A stretch of 64,000 nucleotides of DNA from Catellatospora sp. IY07-71 (GTDB lineage Bacteria; Actinomycetota; Actinomycetes; Mycobacteriales; Micromonosporaceae). The notes beneath the pieces were generated by a model. That model was given only the letters and a program-made list of their open reading frames with translations. It was not told the DNA's origin and ran no database searches. Of the stretch, positions 42,869-50,943 are shown one piece after another. The translations under genes and the position numbers were made by a program. The stretch is taken from assembly GCF_018326265.1 (NCBI RefSeq), contig NZ_AP023360.1, positions 5,489,501 through 5,553,500 on the forward strand, given 5' to 3'. Within the stretch, counting starts at the first letter, position 1. Each line of letters begins with the position of its first letter.

Positions 42869-43306
42869 TCAGGATGGTCGCAGGGCCGCCGGTCGCGCAT
42901 CCTTCCGGGCGGCCACGACGATGAGCATCCCGGCGACCGTTCCGGCGAAGAACGGCGACGGCACGAGCAGGACACCGCCCAGCAGGCACCACGCGGCCAG
43001 CACCCAGCCGAACGCGGCCGGCACGGCGACGCCGCGTCCCGCCAGGTGCCAGATCAGGCAGCCCAGCAGGATCAGCGGCACCGCGAAGCTCGCCGGACCC
43101 GCCCAGAAGGTGACCTTGTTCTGCAGCGCGTCCACGGTGCGGCCGCTCTCGCCGGCCAAGGCCAGGGGCACGGCCGCCCACATCCCCCGGTCGACCCAGC
43201 CCGCGACGCCGGACCATGCGGTCAGCGCCAGCAGGCATAGGTGCCCCGTGCCCAGCACGATCATCGTCCCGCTCGCCCAGCAGAGCAGTCGCCTGCGGTT
43301 GCCCAC
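42869..43306 (-). CDS. Small four-TM membrane protein, DUF6463-like
   Basis: 145-residue integral membrane protein with about four hydrophobic helices (about 10-30, 58-80, 88-105, 112-130). Resembles the DUF6463 group as I remember it, low confidence; no function known. GTG 43306 has AGGAGGGA ten bases upstream. Divergent from the TetR at 43397, with two perfect palindromes in the gap, so it is probably that regulator's target. Confidence 0.7.
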   Translation of the reverse strand: MGNRRRLLCWASGTMIVLGTGHLCLLALTAWSGVAGWVDRGMWAAVPLALAGESGRTVDALQNKVTFWAGPASFAVPLILLGCLIWHLAGRGVAVPAAFGWVLAAWCLLGGVLLVPSPFFAGTVAGMLIVVAARKDARPAALRPS

Positions 43307-43345
43307 GGTCCCGTCCCTCCTCACCCGGCCGCGTACGGCCGGTCG

Positions 43346-43367
43346 ATCTATACGGTGCCGTATAGAT
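43346..43367. promoter_or_regulatory. TetR operator, 22-bp perfect palindrome
   Basis: ATCTATACGG-TG-CCGTATAGAT. Lies 40 bp upstream of the membrane-protein start codon. Confidence 0.75.
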
Positions 43368-43371
43368 GATC

Positions 43372-43387
43372 TGTACGGTACCGTACA
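43372..43387. promoter_or_regulatory. Second palindrome of the same region
   Basis: Perfect 16-bp TGTACGGT-ACCGTACA, sharing the TACGG/CCGTA core with the first site; it overlaps the TACATT -10 (43384-43389) of the TetR gene. Confidence 0.75.
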
Positions 43388-43396
43388 TTCACGACG

Positions 43397-43975
43397 GTGG
43401 ACCAGGAGGTGGGGGCGATTCCCGCTGTGGCGCGCACGACACGAGCCCGCTGGATCGAAGCCGGGCTGGCGGCCCTCGCCGAGGGCGGACCCGACGCGGT
43501 CCGCGTCGAGCAGCTGGCCGCCCGGCTGGGCGTCACCAAAGGCGGGTTCTACGGATACTTCGACGGCCGGCCCGCGCTGCTGGCCGAACTGCTCGACGAG
43601 TGGGAGCGCCGCTGCACCCGGGAGATCATCGCCCGCGCCGACGCCGAAGGCGGCGACGCCGCCGACCGCATCCGCCGCGTGGGGCAGCTGAGCTCCTCGG
43701 ACGACCTGCACCGGATCGACCTCGCCGTTCGCGCGTGGGCCCGGCACGACGAGTCCGTCGCGGCCCGGCTGCGGCGGATCGACAACGAGCGCATGGACTT
43801 CCTGCGGCGGGCGTTCAGCACCTTCGTCGCCGACCCGGCCGAGGTCGAGGCGCGCAGCACCCTGATGTTCGCGCTCGCCATCGGCCGCCACTTCATCGCC
43901 GCCGACCACCCCGGACACACCACCAGCGACGCGGTCGCGCGCGCCGCCGAGCACCTGCTGCGCCCACCTCAGTGA
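43397..43975 (+). CDS. TetR-family regulator
   Basis: 192-residue TetR repressor: ARWIEAGLAALAEGGPDAV, VEQLAARLGVTKGGFYGYFD. C-terminal ligand domain has the R-A-W-A-R-H-D region typical of a subgroup with HDESVAARLRRIDNERMDFL nearby. GTG 43397 is seven bases after TACATT, supporting a leaderless start rather than the later GTG codons. Its last 7 bp overlap the convergent SMP-30 gene. Confidence 0.88.
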   Translation: MDQEVGAIPAVARTTRARWIEAGLAALAEGGPDAVRVEQLAARLGVTKGGFYGYFDGRPALLAELLDEWERRCTREIIARADAEGGDAADRIRRVGQLSSSDDLHRIDLAVRAWARHDESVAARLRRIDNERMDFLRRAFSTFVADPAEVEARSTLMFALAIGRHFIAADHPGHTTSDAVARAAEHLLRPPQ

Positions 43976-44895
43976 GGCAGGGCGGGCCGCGGGTAGCGGG
44001 CGCCGTTGAAGGTGACCCGCAGCGTGTACACCGAGGTTCCGGCGGTGATGAACAGGTGGTTGAGCTTCGGTCCGCCGAAGGTGAGGTTGGCGACCGACTC
44101 GGGCAGCAGGAGCTTGCCGATGAGGGTGCCGTCGGTGGCGAAGCAGTGCACGCCGTCCCAGGCCGCGGCCCAGACCCGGCCCTCGGCGTCGACGCGCAGG
44201 CCGTCGAAGCGCCCGGCGTCGCAGGTGGCGAAGATCGTCCCGCCGGTCAGCCGCCCGTCGGCGGTGACGTCGAAGACGCGGATGTGGCTGGGCTCCTGGC
44301 GGGTGTCGGCGATGTACAGCCGCTGCTCGTCGGGGGAGAAGGCCAGTCCGTTCGGCCGGCAGAAGTCGTCGGCGACGACGCTCAGGTCGCCCGTGGCCGG
44401 GTCCAGCCGGAAGACGTAGCAGGCGCCGCCGAACTCGCTCTCGGCCTGGTTGCCCTCGTAGTCGCCGGTGATGCCGTAGGTCGGGTCGGTGAACCAGATC
44501 GTGCCGTCGGCCCGCACCACGACGTCGTTCGGGCTGTTGAGACGCCTGTCCTGGTATCGGTCGGCGAGCACGGTGATGCTGCCGTCGTGCTCGGTGCGGG
44601 TGACGCGGCGGTTGCCCTGCTCGCAGGTGATCAGGCGGCCCTGGCGGTCGACGGTGTTGCCGTTGGCGTAGCCGGAGCCGTGCCGGAACACGCCGACCGC
44701 CCCGGTGGTCTCGTCCCACCGCAGCAGACGGTCGTTGGGAATGTCGCTCCACACCAGGTAGCGGCCCGCCGGGAAGTAGGCGGGGCCCTCGGTCTTGCGG
44801 GCGCCGGTGTGCAGGCGCTCGACGACGAAGTCGCCGTCGCAGTAACGGAAGCGCTCGTCGAGCACGGTGAACTCGGCGGGAATGGTGTCAACCAC
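43969..44895 (-). CDS. SMP-30/gluconolactonase-family lactonase
   Basis: 308-residue six-bladed beta-propeller. Metal-binding segments recognisable: KTEGPAYFPAG (Glu), RLNSPNDVVV (Asn), FCRPNGLAFSPDEQRLY (Asn) and ATCDAGRFDGLRVD (Asp). Family members hydrolyse sugar lactones or related esters with Ca2+/Zn2+. GTG 44895 is seven bases after GGAGG. A promoter (TTGACC, 16 bp, TATTAC) is readable upstream, overlapped by an AsnC-type inverted repeat. Confidence 0.9.
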   Translation of the reverse strand: MVDTIPAEFTVLDERFRYCDGDFVVERLHTGARKTEGPAYFPAGRYLVWSDIPNDRLLRWDETTGAVGVFRHGSGYANGNTVDRQGRLITCEQGNRRVTRTEHDGSITVLADRYQDRRLNSPNDVVVRADGTIWFTDPTYGITGDYEGNQAESEFGGACYVFRLDPATGDLSVVADDFCRPNGLAFSPDEQRLYIADTRQEPSHIRVFDVTADGRLTGGTIFATCDAGRFDGLRVDAEGRVWAAAWDGVHCFATDGTLIGKLLLPESVANLTFGGPKLNHLFITAGTSVYTLRVTFNGARYPRPALPH

Positions 44896-44934
44896 GGTGG
44901 TGCCTCCAAGCTCTGAACTTTGTATGGCAGAAGC

Positions 44935-44968
44935 GTAATACTTCCGAATCTGATATGGTCAACTCAGA
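44935..44968 (-). promoter_or_regulatory. SMP-30 promoter with overlapping inverted repeat
   Basis: On the minus strand TTGACC (44962-44957), a 16-bp spacer and TATTAC (44940-44935) form a good promoter. TCTGA (44949-44953) and TCAGA (44964-44968) are inverted around ten bases that include the -35, so the divergent AsnC regulator could control it. Confidence 0.6.
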
Positions 44969-44999
44969 AGTCAGCTGAATCACATTAAGAAGGCCGCGC

Positions 45000-45449
45000 A
45001 TGGTGGATGACGTCGATCGGAGACTGCTGGCCCGCCTGCAGCAGGACGCCACGCAGTCCTATGCCGAGCTGGGCAAGGCGGTAGGCCTGTCCGCGGGCGC
45101 GGCCCACGACCGGGTACGCAAGCTGCGTGAACGCGGTGTCATCCGCCGGACCACCGTCGACGTCGACCCCGCCGCCGTCGGCCGCGGCGTGTCGGCGTTC
45201 GTGATGGTGGACGCGAACGCGTGGATGGGCGATCCGCCCACCCGCGACGCGCTGCTCGCGATCGACGGCATCGAGGAGGCGCACATCGTGGCCGGAGCCG
45301 CCTCGCTGCTGGTGCGGGTGCGGGCCGCGACCACCGAGGAGCTTCAGGCGACGCTGCGGCAGATCTTCGCCGTGGACGGCGTCACCGGCACCCAGACCGT
45401 CGTGGTGCTGGAGACCTTCTTCGAGCGCCCGCTGCGCGTGCTGCCGTGA
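45000..45449 (+). CDS. Lrp/AsnC-family regulator
   Basis: 149-residue feast/famine regulator: HTH about 4-50 (DVDRRLLARLQQDATQSYAE, LGKAVGLSAGAAHDRVRKL) and RAM ligand domain about 65-140. Forms octamers with DNA and senses amino acids or similar small molecules. ATG 45000 has AAGAAGG ten bases upstream. Divergent from the SMP-30 gene. Confidence 0.93.
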   Translation: MVDDVDRRLLARLQQDATQSYAELGKAVGLSAGAAHDRVRKLRERGVIRRTTVDVDPAAVGRGVSAFVMVDANAWMGDPPTRDALLAIDGIEEAHIVAGAASLLVRVRAATTEELQATLRQIFAVDGVTGTQTVVVLETFFERPLRVLP

Positions 45450-45512
45450 AAAAACACCGGGCGTACGGCATGTTCCCAGCTCGTGCACAGGGGGAGTGGC
45501 TAACGTCGGCGC

Positions 45513-45884
45513 ATGGACGACAAACGTGCCCGGCGGGTGGTGGACGTGCTGCGCGAGCGCGGCATCCCCGCGCACCTGTCGCTCGCCGGTGGACACCGGC
45601 GGGCCGGCATCCGCATCGTGCTGGCCGACGGCCGCGAGGCGCTGTGGGACACCGACGGCACCGCCGGGCTGGAGGCGCAGGTGCTGCGCGACGGGATGCT
45701 GGTCGGCTTCGTGCCGCACATCCCCGGCTCCGAGGATTTCACCGAGGAGCAGGTCGTCGACGCGATCGCCCGCACCGACTACGACCAGCCGATCGCCCGG
45801 CAGCGCCGCGAGGCCCCGCCGCCGGCCGCCCCGCTGCCCATGGAGGGCGGGTTCTTCCGCCGTTTCTTCGACGGCCTTCGCTGA
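45513..45884 (+). CDS. Hypothetical protein (123 aa)
   Basis: Soluble basic protein with an N-terminal helix (DKRARRVVDVLRERGI), a beta-rich centre (IRIVLADGREALWDTDG), and a C-terminal tail ending GGFFRRFFDGLR, which could be an amphipathic helix. No family recognised. ATG 45513 is six bases after TAACGT, so it is likely leaderless. No cotranscribed neighbour. Confidence 0.65.
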   Translation: MDDKRARRVVDVLRERGIPAHLSLAGGHRRAGIRIVLADGREALWDTDGTAGLEAQVLRDGMLVGFVPHIPGSEDFTEEQVVDAIARTDYDQPIARQRREAPPPAAPLPMEGGFFRRFFDGLR

Positions 45885-45968
45885 GCCACCATGCGCTGAG
45901 CCACGCCAGGTTGGGACGAGTGCGCGCCTCTGGCTGCGGCTCGGGCGCGTGGCTGACGCCGCTGCGGG

Positions 45969-46565
45969 TCAGGAGCCGTCGCGCAGTTCGGCGAGGCCCT
46001 CGTTCTTGAAGGTGACCTCGCTGAAGGCGGCGGAGCAGCCCTGGCCCGTGGGGGACTGGGCCTCGAAGCCGACGGCCGCGGGCTCGTCGAGCGTGAAGTA
46101 GCGGATGAAGTGCCAGAAGCCGCCGTCGGCCGAGGCGTGGAAGGCGTACGCCTGCCCGGTGCGCGAGACCCGCAGCCACGCCGTGTCGCCCTCGACGACG
46201 AAGGCGTTGGCGTCGTCGGACACGCCGCGCGTCACCACGGAGACGATCATCGGCTTGGCCTGCGGCGACAGCTCGAAACACAGCTTGCCCCACTGCGCGT
46301 CCCCGGCATGCAGCAGCAGGACCCCTGCGTCGTAGGTCGCGGCGAAGCCCACCGTCACCTTGGCTGACAGCTGGAAGTCGCCGTCGACCGGCATGGTCAG
46401 CCGAGGGGCGTTCACGGTGGGCGCGCCGCCGGCCGGGTCGACGAACATGTCGGTGCGCGGACCGGCGGTGATCTCGACGCCCGTCGGCGTGAGCGCCCAC
46501 GCGGCGGGCGGAAGGCCCCAGGTGAGTGGTGCGGGGATTCCGCTGATCGTCACGGCGTCCGGCAT
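45969..46565 (-). CDS. DUF1349-family beta-sandwich protein
   Basis: 198-residue protein with the DUF1349 (concanavalin-like) pattern: RTDMFVDPAGG, DGDFQLSAKVTVGFAATYDAG, GVLLLHAGDAQWGKLCFE and DGGFWHFIRYFTLDE near residue 140. No signal peptide. Members bind sugars or are accessory domains; function unknown. ATG 46565 gives MPDAVTISGIP; a longer reading would enter the divergent promoter. Confidence 0.82.
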   Translation of the reverse strand: MPDAVTISGIPAPLTWGLPPAAWALTPTGVEITAGPRTDMFVDPAGGAPTVNAPRLTMPVDGDFQLSAKVTVGFAATYDAGVLLLHAGDAQWGKLCFELSPQAKPMIVSVVTRGVSDDANAFVVEGDTAWLRVSRTGQAYAFHASADGGFWHFIRYFTLDEPAAVGFEAQSPTGQGCSAAFSEVTFKNEGLAELRDGS

Positions 46566-46686
46566 CCGTACATGAAACCATGCTCGGCCGGCGCCGGTGG
46601 GACCGATCGCCGAAGGTGGATGATGTGGGCCAACGCACCCGAAACCGGCAGGCGCGGATACGGCGACCAGGACTAGCGTCCCCGTC

Positions 46687-47925
46687 ATGCTCACCCGGTT
46701 GATCAGCCGCCTGCCCGCCGACCAGGCCACCCGTGCCCTGATCCTGAGCACCCTGGCCGGGTCCACGTCGCGCGGCCTGTTCATCACGGTGAGCGTCATC
46801 TTCTTCACCCGGTCGGTCGGGCTCTCGGCCGCCGAGGTCGGGCTCGGCCTCACCATCGCCGCGGTGGTCAGCCTGTTCGCCGGGGTGCCCGCCGGCCACC
46901 TGGCCGACCGGATCGGCCCACGCGGCGTCATGGTCACGTTCGGCGCGGCGCGCGCGGCGCTGATGCTCGGCTACCTCGTGGTGGACGGCTTCATCGGCTT
47001 CGTCGCCGTCGCCTGCGCGGTGCAGCTGCTGGAGACCGGGTTCAGCGCGGCGAACGGCGCCCTCATCGCCGGATCGATCCCGGGCGAGCAGCGCGTGCGC
47101 ACCCGTGCCGTGCTGCGTTCGGTGACGAACGTGGGCTGGGCGATCGGTGCGGTGATCGCGGGCGTGGGGCTGAAGTTCGACACCCGGGCCGCCTACACCG
47201 TGATCATCGTGGTGTGCGTCGCGATCGCGCTGCTGGCCAGCACCCTGGTGCTGCGCGTGCCGCCGGTGGCACCGCAGCCGAAGGCGGCCTCGGGCCCGGC
47301 GCTGGTCGTGCTGCGGGACCGGCCCTACCTCGCCCTGGCGGCGCTCAACGGGGTGCTGTGCATCCACTACGGCATGCTGAACGTGGCCGTGCCGCTGTGG
47401 GTGGTCGAGCGCACCGACGCCCCGACCTGGGTGGTCGCCGGGATGACGCTGCTCAACGCGATCGTCGTCGCGCTGTTCCAGGTCCGGGCCAGCCGTGGCA
47501 CGGCCACCGTGGAGGGTGCCGCCGCCGCCCAGCGCGTCTCGGGGTTTCTGCTGCTTGGCGCGTGTGTGCTGTACAGCCTAGCCGCCGGGCTGCCCGGCTG
47601 GGCAGCCGCGCTGATCCTGTTCGCCGCAGCCGGTGTGCACGTGCTCGCCGAGCTGCGCCAGGCCGCGGGCTCGTGGGGAATCTCGTTCGGCCTCGCTCCC
47701 GACCACGCCCAGGGCCAGTACCAGGGCCTGTTCGGCACCGGGTTCTCGGTCGCCGGGGTGATCGCCCCGGCGCTGCTGGCCACCGTGGTGGTCGGCTGGG
47801 GCTGGCCGGGCTGGGTGCTGTTCGGCGTCGTGTACGCCGTCGCCGGGGCGGCGGTGCCGGTCACGGTGCGCTGGGCGCGGCGCGCTCGCGCCCAGGCCGT
47901 GCAGCCCGAACCCGTGCTGGTCTGA
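46687..47925 (+). CDS. MFS transporter, 12-TM
   Basis: 412-residue major facilitator with twelve hydrophobic segments; motif A appears as GHLADRIGPRGV after TM2. Closest in feel to DHA1-type or uncharacterised actinobacterial exporters. ATG 46687 is seven bases after TAGCGT, consistent with a leaderless transcript. Divergent from the DUF1349 gene. Substrate unknown. Confidence 0.88.
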   Translation: MLTRLISRLPADQATRALILSTLAGSTSRGLFITVSVIFFTRSVGLSAAEVGLGLTIAAVVSLFAGVPAGHLADRIGPRGVMVTFGAARAALMLGYLVVDGFIGFVAVACAVQLLETGFSAANGALIAGSIPGEQRVRTRAVLRSVTNVGWAIGAVIAGVGLKFDTRAAYTVIIVVCVAIALLASTLVLRVPPVAPQPKAASGPALVVLRDRPYLALAALNGVLCIHYGMLNVAVPLWVVERTDAPTWVVAGMTLLNAIVVALFQVRASRGTATVEGAAAAQRVSGFLLLGACVLYSLAAGLPGWAAALILFAAAGVHVLAELRQAAGSWGISFGLAPDHAQGQYQGLFGTGFSVAGVIAPALLATVVVGWGWPGWVLFGVVYAVAGAAVPVTVRWARRARAQAVQPEPVLV

Positions 47926-47955
47926 ACGCATCCGGCAGGGGTCATCGCCGGCCGG

Positions 47956-49224
47956 TCACCGGCCGAACCGGGCGGCCATGCGGCGCCGGGCGGGCGGTAG
48001 CGCGGCGACCGTGCGCAGCATCGCCCGGAACGCGGCCCGGCCCAGCCGGTTCGCCGAGGCCGCCTGCTCGGCGTTGCGCAGCGACTGGCGTACGGCCGCG
48101 AACCCGTAGTCGAGCATGCGGTGCTCGTAGTCCTGCAGTGCGGGGATCAGGCCCTGCTCACCGGCGGCGACGGCGGTGAGGTTGCGGCGCAGCAGGTCGG
48201 CGTCGCGCAGGGCCGTGTTCGCGCCGACTCCGGCCAGCGGTGTCATGTTGTGGATGGCGTCGCCGAGCAGCGTCACCGGCCCGGTCTCCCAGGGGCCGAC
48301 AGGAGTGGCGCTGCGCAGCCGGATCGCGTTCACGGTGCCGGGGTCGGAGCCCGCCACGAGGTCGCGCAGGGCGGGCGCCCAGCCGGACACGCGCTCCAGC
48401 ACCACGTCGCGTAGCCGGGCACCGTCCAGGTCCTCGACGCCGCGCGGGAAGGCCGCCGCGGCGTCGTTGAAGCCCCAGAGCACGAACGGGGTGGTGTTGT
48501 CGAGGAGGAACTCGGCCGGGATCCGGTCGCCTCGCGACGTCAGGTTGCGGTCGGGGCGCCACACGGCGGTGAACAGCGAGCCCCGGTCCTTCGGGATGAC
48601 GAGGTTGGTCTGCCGGGTCAGCACGTCCGGCAGGGCCGCGCCGTCGAGGCGGTGTTTGCCGGCGATCGCGAGCACGCCCGTGTCGGCCCGCTCGGCGTGG
48701 GGGAGCAGCTGGCGGCGTACCCGGGAGTTGGCGCCGTCCGCGCCGACGAGGACGTCGGCGCTGTCGGTGCTGCCGTCGGCGAAGTGCGCGGTGACCCGGC
48801 CGCGGGCGACCTCGTAGCGGACGAACTCGCTGCCGTGCCGGACGACGTCACCCAGGCCGGTCAGCAGCACCTCGCGCAGGCTGATCCGGCTGACGCCGTA
48901 GTGCTGCTCGTGTGGGCCGCCCTCGGGGGTGAGCTCGGCGGCGGAGAAGCGCAGCAGGTCGTCGAGGTGCTCGGTGGTGAAGGCGAAACCGCCCTGGTCG
49001 ATGGAGACGGTGTCGAGGAACGCCTGCCAGGTCTCGGGTGGCAGTGCGGCGTGCAGCGCCCGGCTGCCGTGCGGGTTGATGTGGATGCGGTAGCCCTGCA
49101 GCCAGTCCGTGCGTGCACGGGTGCGCTCGTGCACGGTGACGGCCACCCCGGCTCGGCGCAGCCCGTGTGCGAGGCACAGGCCGCCGATGCCCCCGCCGAT
49201 GATCATGACGCTGAGTTCGCTCAT
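47956..49224 (-). CDS. FAD-dependent aromatic monooxygenase (PHBH fold)
   Basis: 422-residue flavoprotein hydroxylase. Dinucleotide motif IIGGGIGGLCLAHGL near 7-21, DG motif VLVGADGANSRVR, and GD motif VTLLGDAIHNMTPLAGVGAN near 310-329. Related to enzymes that hydroxylate aromatics or inactivate antibiotics (TetX/Rox type); the sequence alone does not say which. ATG 49224 is eight bases after TAATAC, so likely leaderless. Regulated by the divergent TetR at 49313. Confidence 0.9.
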   Translation of the reverse strand: MSELSVMIIGGGIGGLCLAHGLRRAGVAVTVHERTRARTDWLQGYRIHINPHGSRALHAALPPETWQAFLDTVSIDQGGFAFTTEHLDDLLRFSAAELTPEGGPHEQHYGVSRISLREVLLTGLGDVVRHGSEFVRYEVARGRVTAHFADGSTDSADVLVGADGANSRVRRQLLPHAERADTGVLAIAGKHRLDGAALPDVLTRQTNLVIPKDRGSLFTAVWRPDRNLTSRGDRIPAEFLLDNTTPFVLWGFNDAAAAFPRGVEDLDGARLRDVVLERVSGWAPALRDLVAGSDPGTVNAIRLRSATPVGPWETGPVTLLGDAIHNMTPLAGVGANTALRDADLLRRNLTAVAAGEQGLIPALQDYEHRMLDYGFAAVRQSLRNAEQAASANRLGRAAFRAMLRTVAALPPARRRMAARFGR

Positions 49225-49256
49225 GAGACCGAGTATTAGCCGGACAGATGGCACTG

Positions 49257-49272
49257 TCAATCAAATGATTGA
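49257..49272. promoter_or_regulatory. TetR operator between the FAD monooxygenase and TetR genes
   Basis: Perfect inverted repeat TCAATCA-AA-TGATTGA, AT-rich for this genome, 33 bp upstream of the monooxygenase start. Confidence 0.75.
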
Positions 49273-49312
49273 TAGCGTCAGTCACACGCTGAACCGTGTT
49301 ACGGTGATCGCC

Positions 49313-49948
49313 ATGAGCCGACCCCGCCGTTCGCCCAGCGGCGACGAGCGCAAGCGCGACGCCGAGCGCACCCGCGAGCGCATCCTCGAAGCGGCACTGG
49401 CCGAGTTCGGCGAACACGGCTACGCCGGTGCCCGGACCAGCGCGATCGCGGCTCGCGCGGGCGTCAACCAGCAGCTCATCTCGTACTACTTCGACGGCAA
49501 GGAAGGACTGTTCCAGGCGCTGCAACGCCGGTGGGAGACCGGCGGCGGCGCTCCCCGCCCGGACTCGTCGCTGGCCGAGGTCGTGTCGCAGTTCGTGAAG
49601 CAGGCCGGGGCCCAGCGGTCGTGGGCGCGGATGCTGGCCTGGGAGGGACTGGCCGACACCGGGGCCGCCGCGCCCGCGGACGACGGCGAGCGGCGGTCCG
49701 GCGACTACTTCGCGGCGATGGTCGACGACGTGCGCCGCCGCCAGCAGGCGGGAGAACTGGCCGGCGATCTCGATCCGGCGTACGTGCTGCTCACCTTCTT
49801 CGCCGCGACCCTCGCACCGACGGTGCTCCCGCAGATCGTGCGCCGGGTGACCGGGCTGGCGGCCGATTCGCCGGAGTTCCTGGAGACGTACGCCGAACAG
49901 CTGAACAGGATCGTGGCGCGGCTCGCCGTCCCCGGCCCGGCCGCCTGA
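49313..49948 (+). CDS. TetR-family regulator
   Basis: 211-residue TetR: ERTRERILEAALAEFGEHGY, SAIAARAGVNQQLISYYFDGKEG (first 40-60 residues), helical C-terminal domain. N-terminus is highly basic. ATG 49313 is seven bases after TACGGT, suggesting leaderless expression. Probable repressor of the divergent FAD monooxygenase. Confidence 0.9.
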   Translation: MSRPRRSPSGDERKRDAERTRERILEAALAEFGEHGYAGARTSAIAARAGVNQQLISYYFDGKEGLFQALQRRWETGGGAPRPDSSLAEVVSQFVKQAGAQRSWARMLAWEGLADTGAAAPADDGERRSGDYFAAMVDDVRRRQQAGELAGDLDPAYVLLTFFAATLAPTVLPQIVRRVTGLAADSPEFLETYAEQLNRIVARLAVPGPAA

Positions 49949-49957
49949 CCTGCCGTT

Positions 49958-50416
49958 CTACTGGTCGTGCCAGTGGGCCAGTTCGGTGGCGATCTCGCGC
50001 TCGTCCGCGGCGTTCTCGCGGGCCGTCACGGCGTCCTCCCGGAACCGCGCGCCCCGATCACGGGTGTCTGCCTCGTGCTCCCGGGCGTCTGCCTCATCGT
50101 CCCGTTCGTCGGCGGCCTGATCGCGCGCGTCGGCGCGCCGCTCCCGTTCGTCGGCGGCCGCCTCCCGTGCGTCCAGACCGACCTCGCGCGCTCCGGCCCG
50201 CTGATCACGGGCCGCGGCGTCGGCCTCCCGGGCGGTGAGCCGGCTGTCGCGGCATTCGAGCGCGATGTCGCGCTGGTCGGCTTCGTCGTTACGCTGATCA
50301 GCCTCGGCGTCGCGGATGACAGCCTGGGCCGCCTCGGCTGCGGCGAGCGTCTCCGCTTCGCGTACCCGACGCTCGCGCTCGGCGAGTAGGCGAGCTTGCC
50401 GGCCGCCTCGTGTCAT
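49958..50416 (-). CDS. Arg/Asp-rich repetitive coiled-coil protein (152 aa)
   Basis: Almost the whole protein is a seven-residue periodicity built on (A)D-E/A-R-D-x-x-A: examples are AREADAAARD, ADERERRADARD, AADERDDEADARE and ADTRDRGARFRE. Predicted to be one long highly charged helix, about half Arg/Asp/Glu. Similar Arg-Asp repeats occur as N-terminal parts of actinobacterial GAF/ANTAR and GGDEF sensors; here it is stand-alone, ending ELAHWHDQ. ATG 50416 lies six bases after TAGAAT (50428-50423) in an AT-rich patch, so leaderless. Function unknown; the strand choice rests on the coherent repeat and the promoter. Confidence 0.7.
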   Translation of the reverse strand: MTRGGRQARLLAERERRVREAETLAAAEAAQAVIRDAEADQRNDEADQRDIALECRDSRLTAREADAAARDQRAGAREVGLDAREAAADERERRADARDQAADERDDEADAREHEADTRDRGARFREDAVTARENAADEREIATELAHWHDQ

Positions 50417-50547
50417 ATGTCAATTCTATAGCAAAAGGGCACAAAAGATTCATGCCGTGACCGGCCGGACCGGTTGCCGGCCCTGGGTCCGGTCCGGATC
50501 GGACCGCAAGTCCGTTCCGGCCGCACCGGCGCTGATATAACCGTGCG

Positions 50548-50835
50548 GTGCGCGCGAGGCAGCCGTATTGGCAGAGCTACTGGTACGACCTGCGCTTCCG
50601 TCCGAAGGGCACCCCGTCGTTCGAACCCATGAACCCCGACGGGCCCCGGCCGGTGCCGGACGAGTCGCTGGCGCTGGGCACGGTGGACGAGTTCGCCGAG
50701 CGGCTGCTCGCCGTGGGCGTGGACGAGCTCGACGACCTGTGCGGCGAGCTGCGGGTGCTGGTCTACACCGAGGCCGCGCCCGCGCCGGGCACCGAGCCGG
50801 TGCTGGTGCGCACGGTGGAACTGGGGCGCCGATGA
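50548..50835 (+). CDS. Hypothetical protein (95 aa)
   Basis: Small soluble protein: RQPYWQSYWYDLRFRPKG, then PDESLALGTVDEFAERLLAVG and a C-terminal beta-rich half. No family recognised. GTG 50548 comes six bases after TATAAC (50536-50541), so leaderless initiation is likely. Not obviously linked to the nitrate reductase that follows 224 bp later. Confidence 0.6.
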   Translation: MRARQPYWQSYWYDLRFRPKGTPSFEPMNPDGPRPVPDESLALGTVDEFAERLLAVGVDELDDLCGELRVLVYTEAAPAPGTEPVLVRTVELGRR

Positions 50836-50943
50836 TCCGCGAGACATCGGCGACTGTCGTATTCGGGCACTTGTCTGGACCCGTGAGGTGCGGTGGGCTG
50901 GAGCGGCGGTTCACAGCTGTGGAGTCGATGTTGTGGGCGCGCT

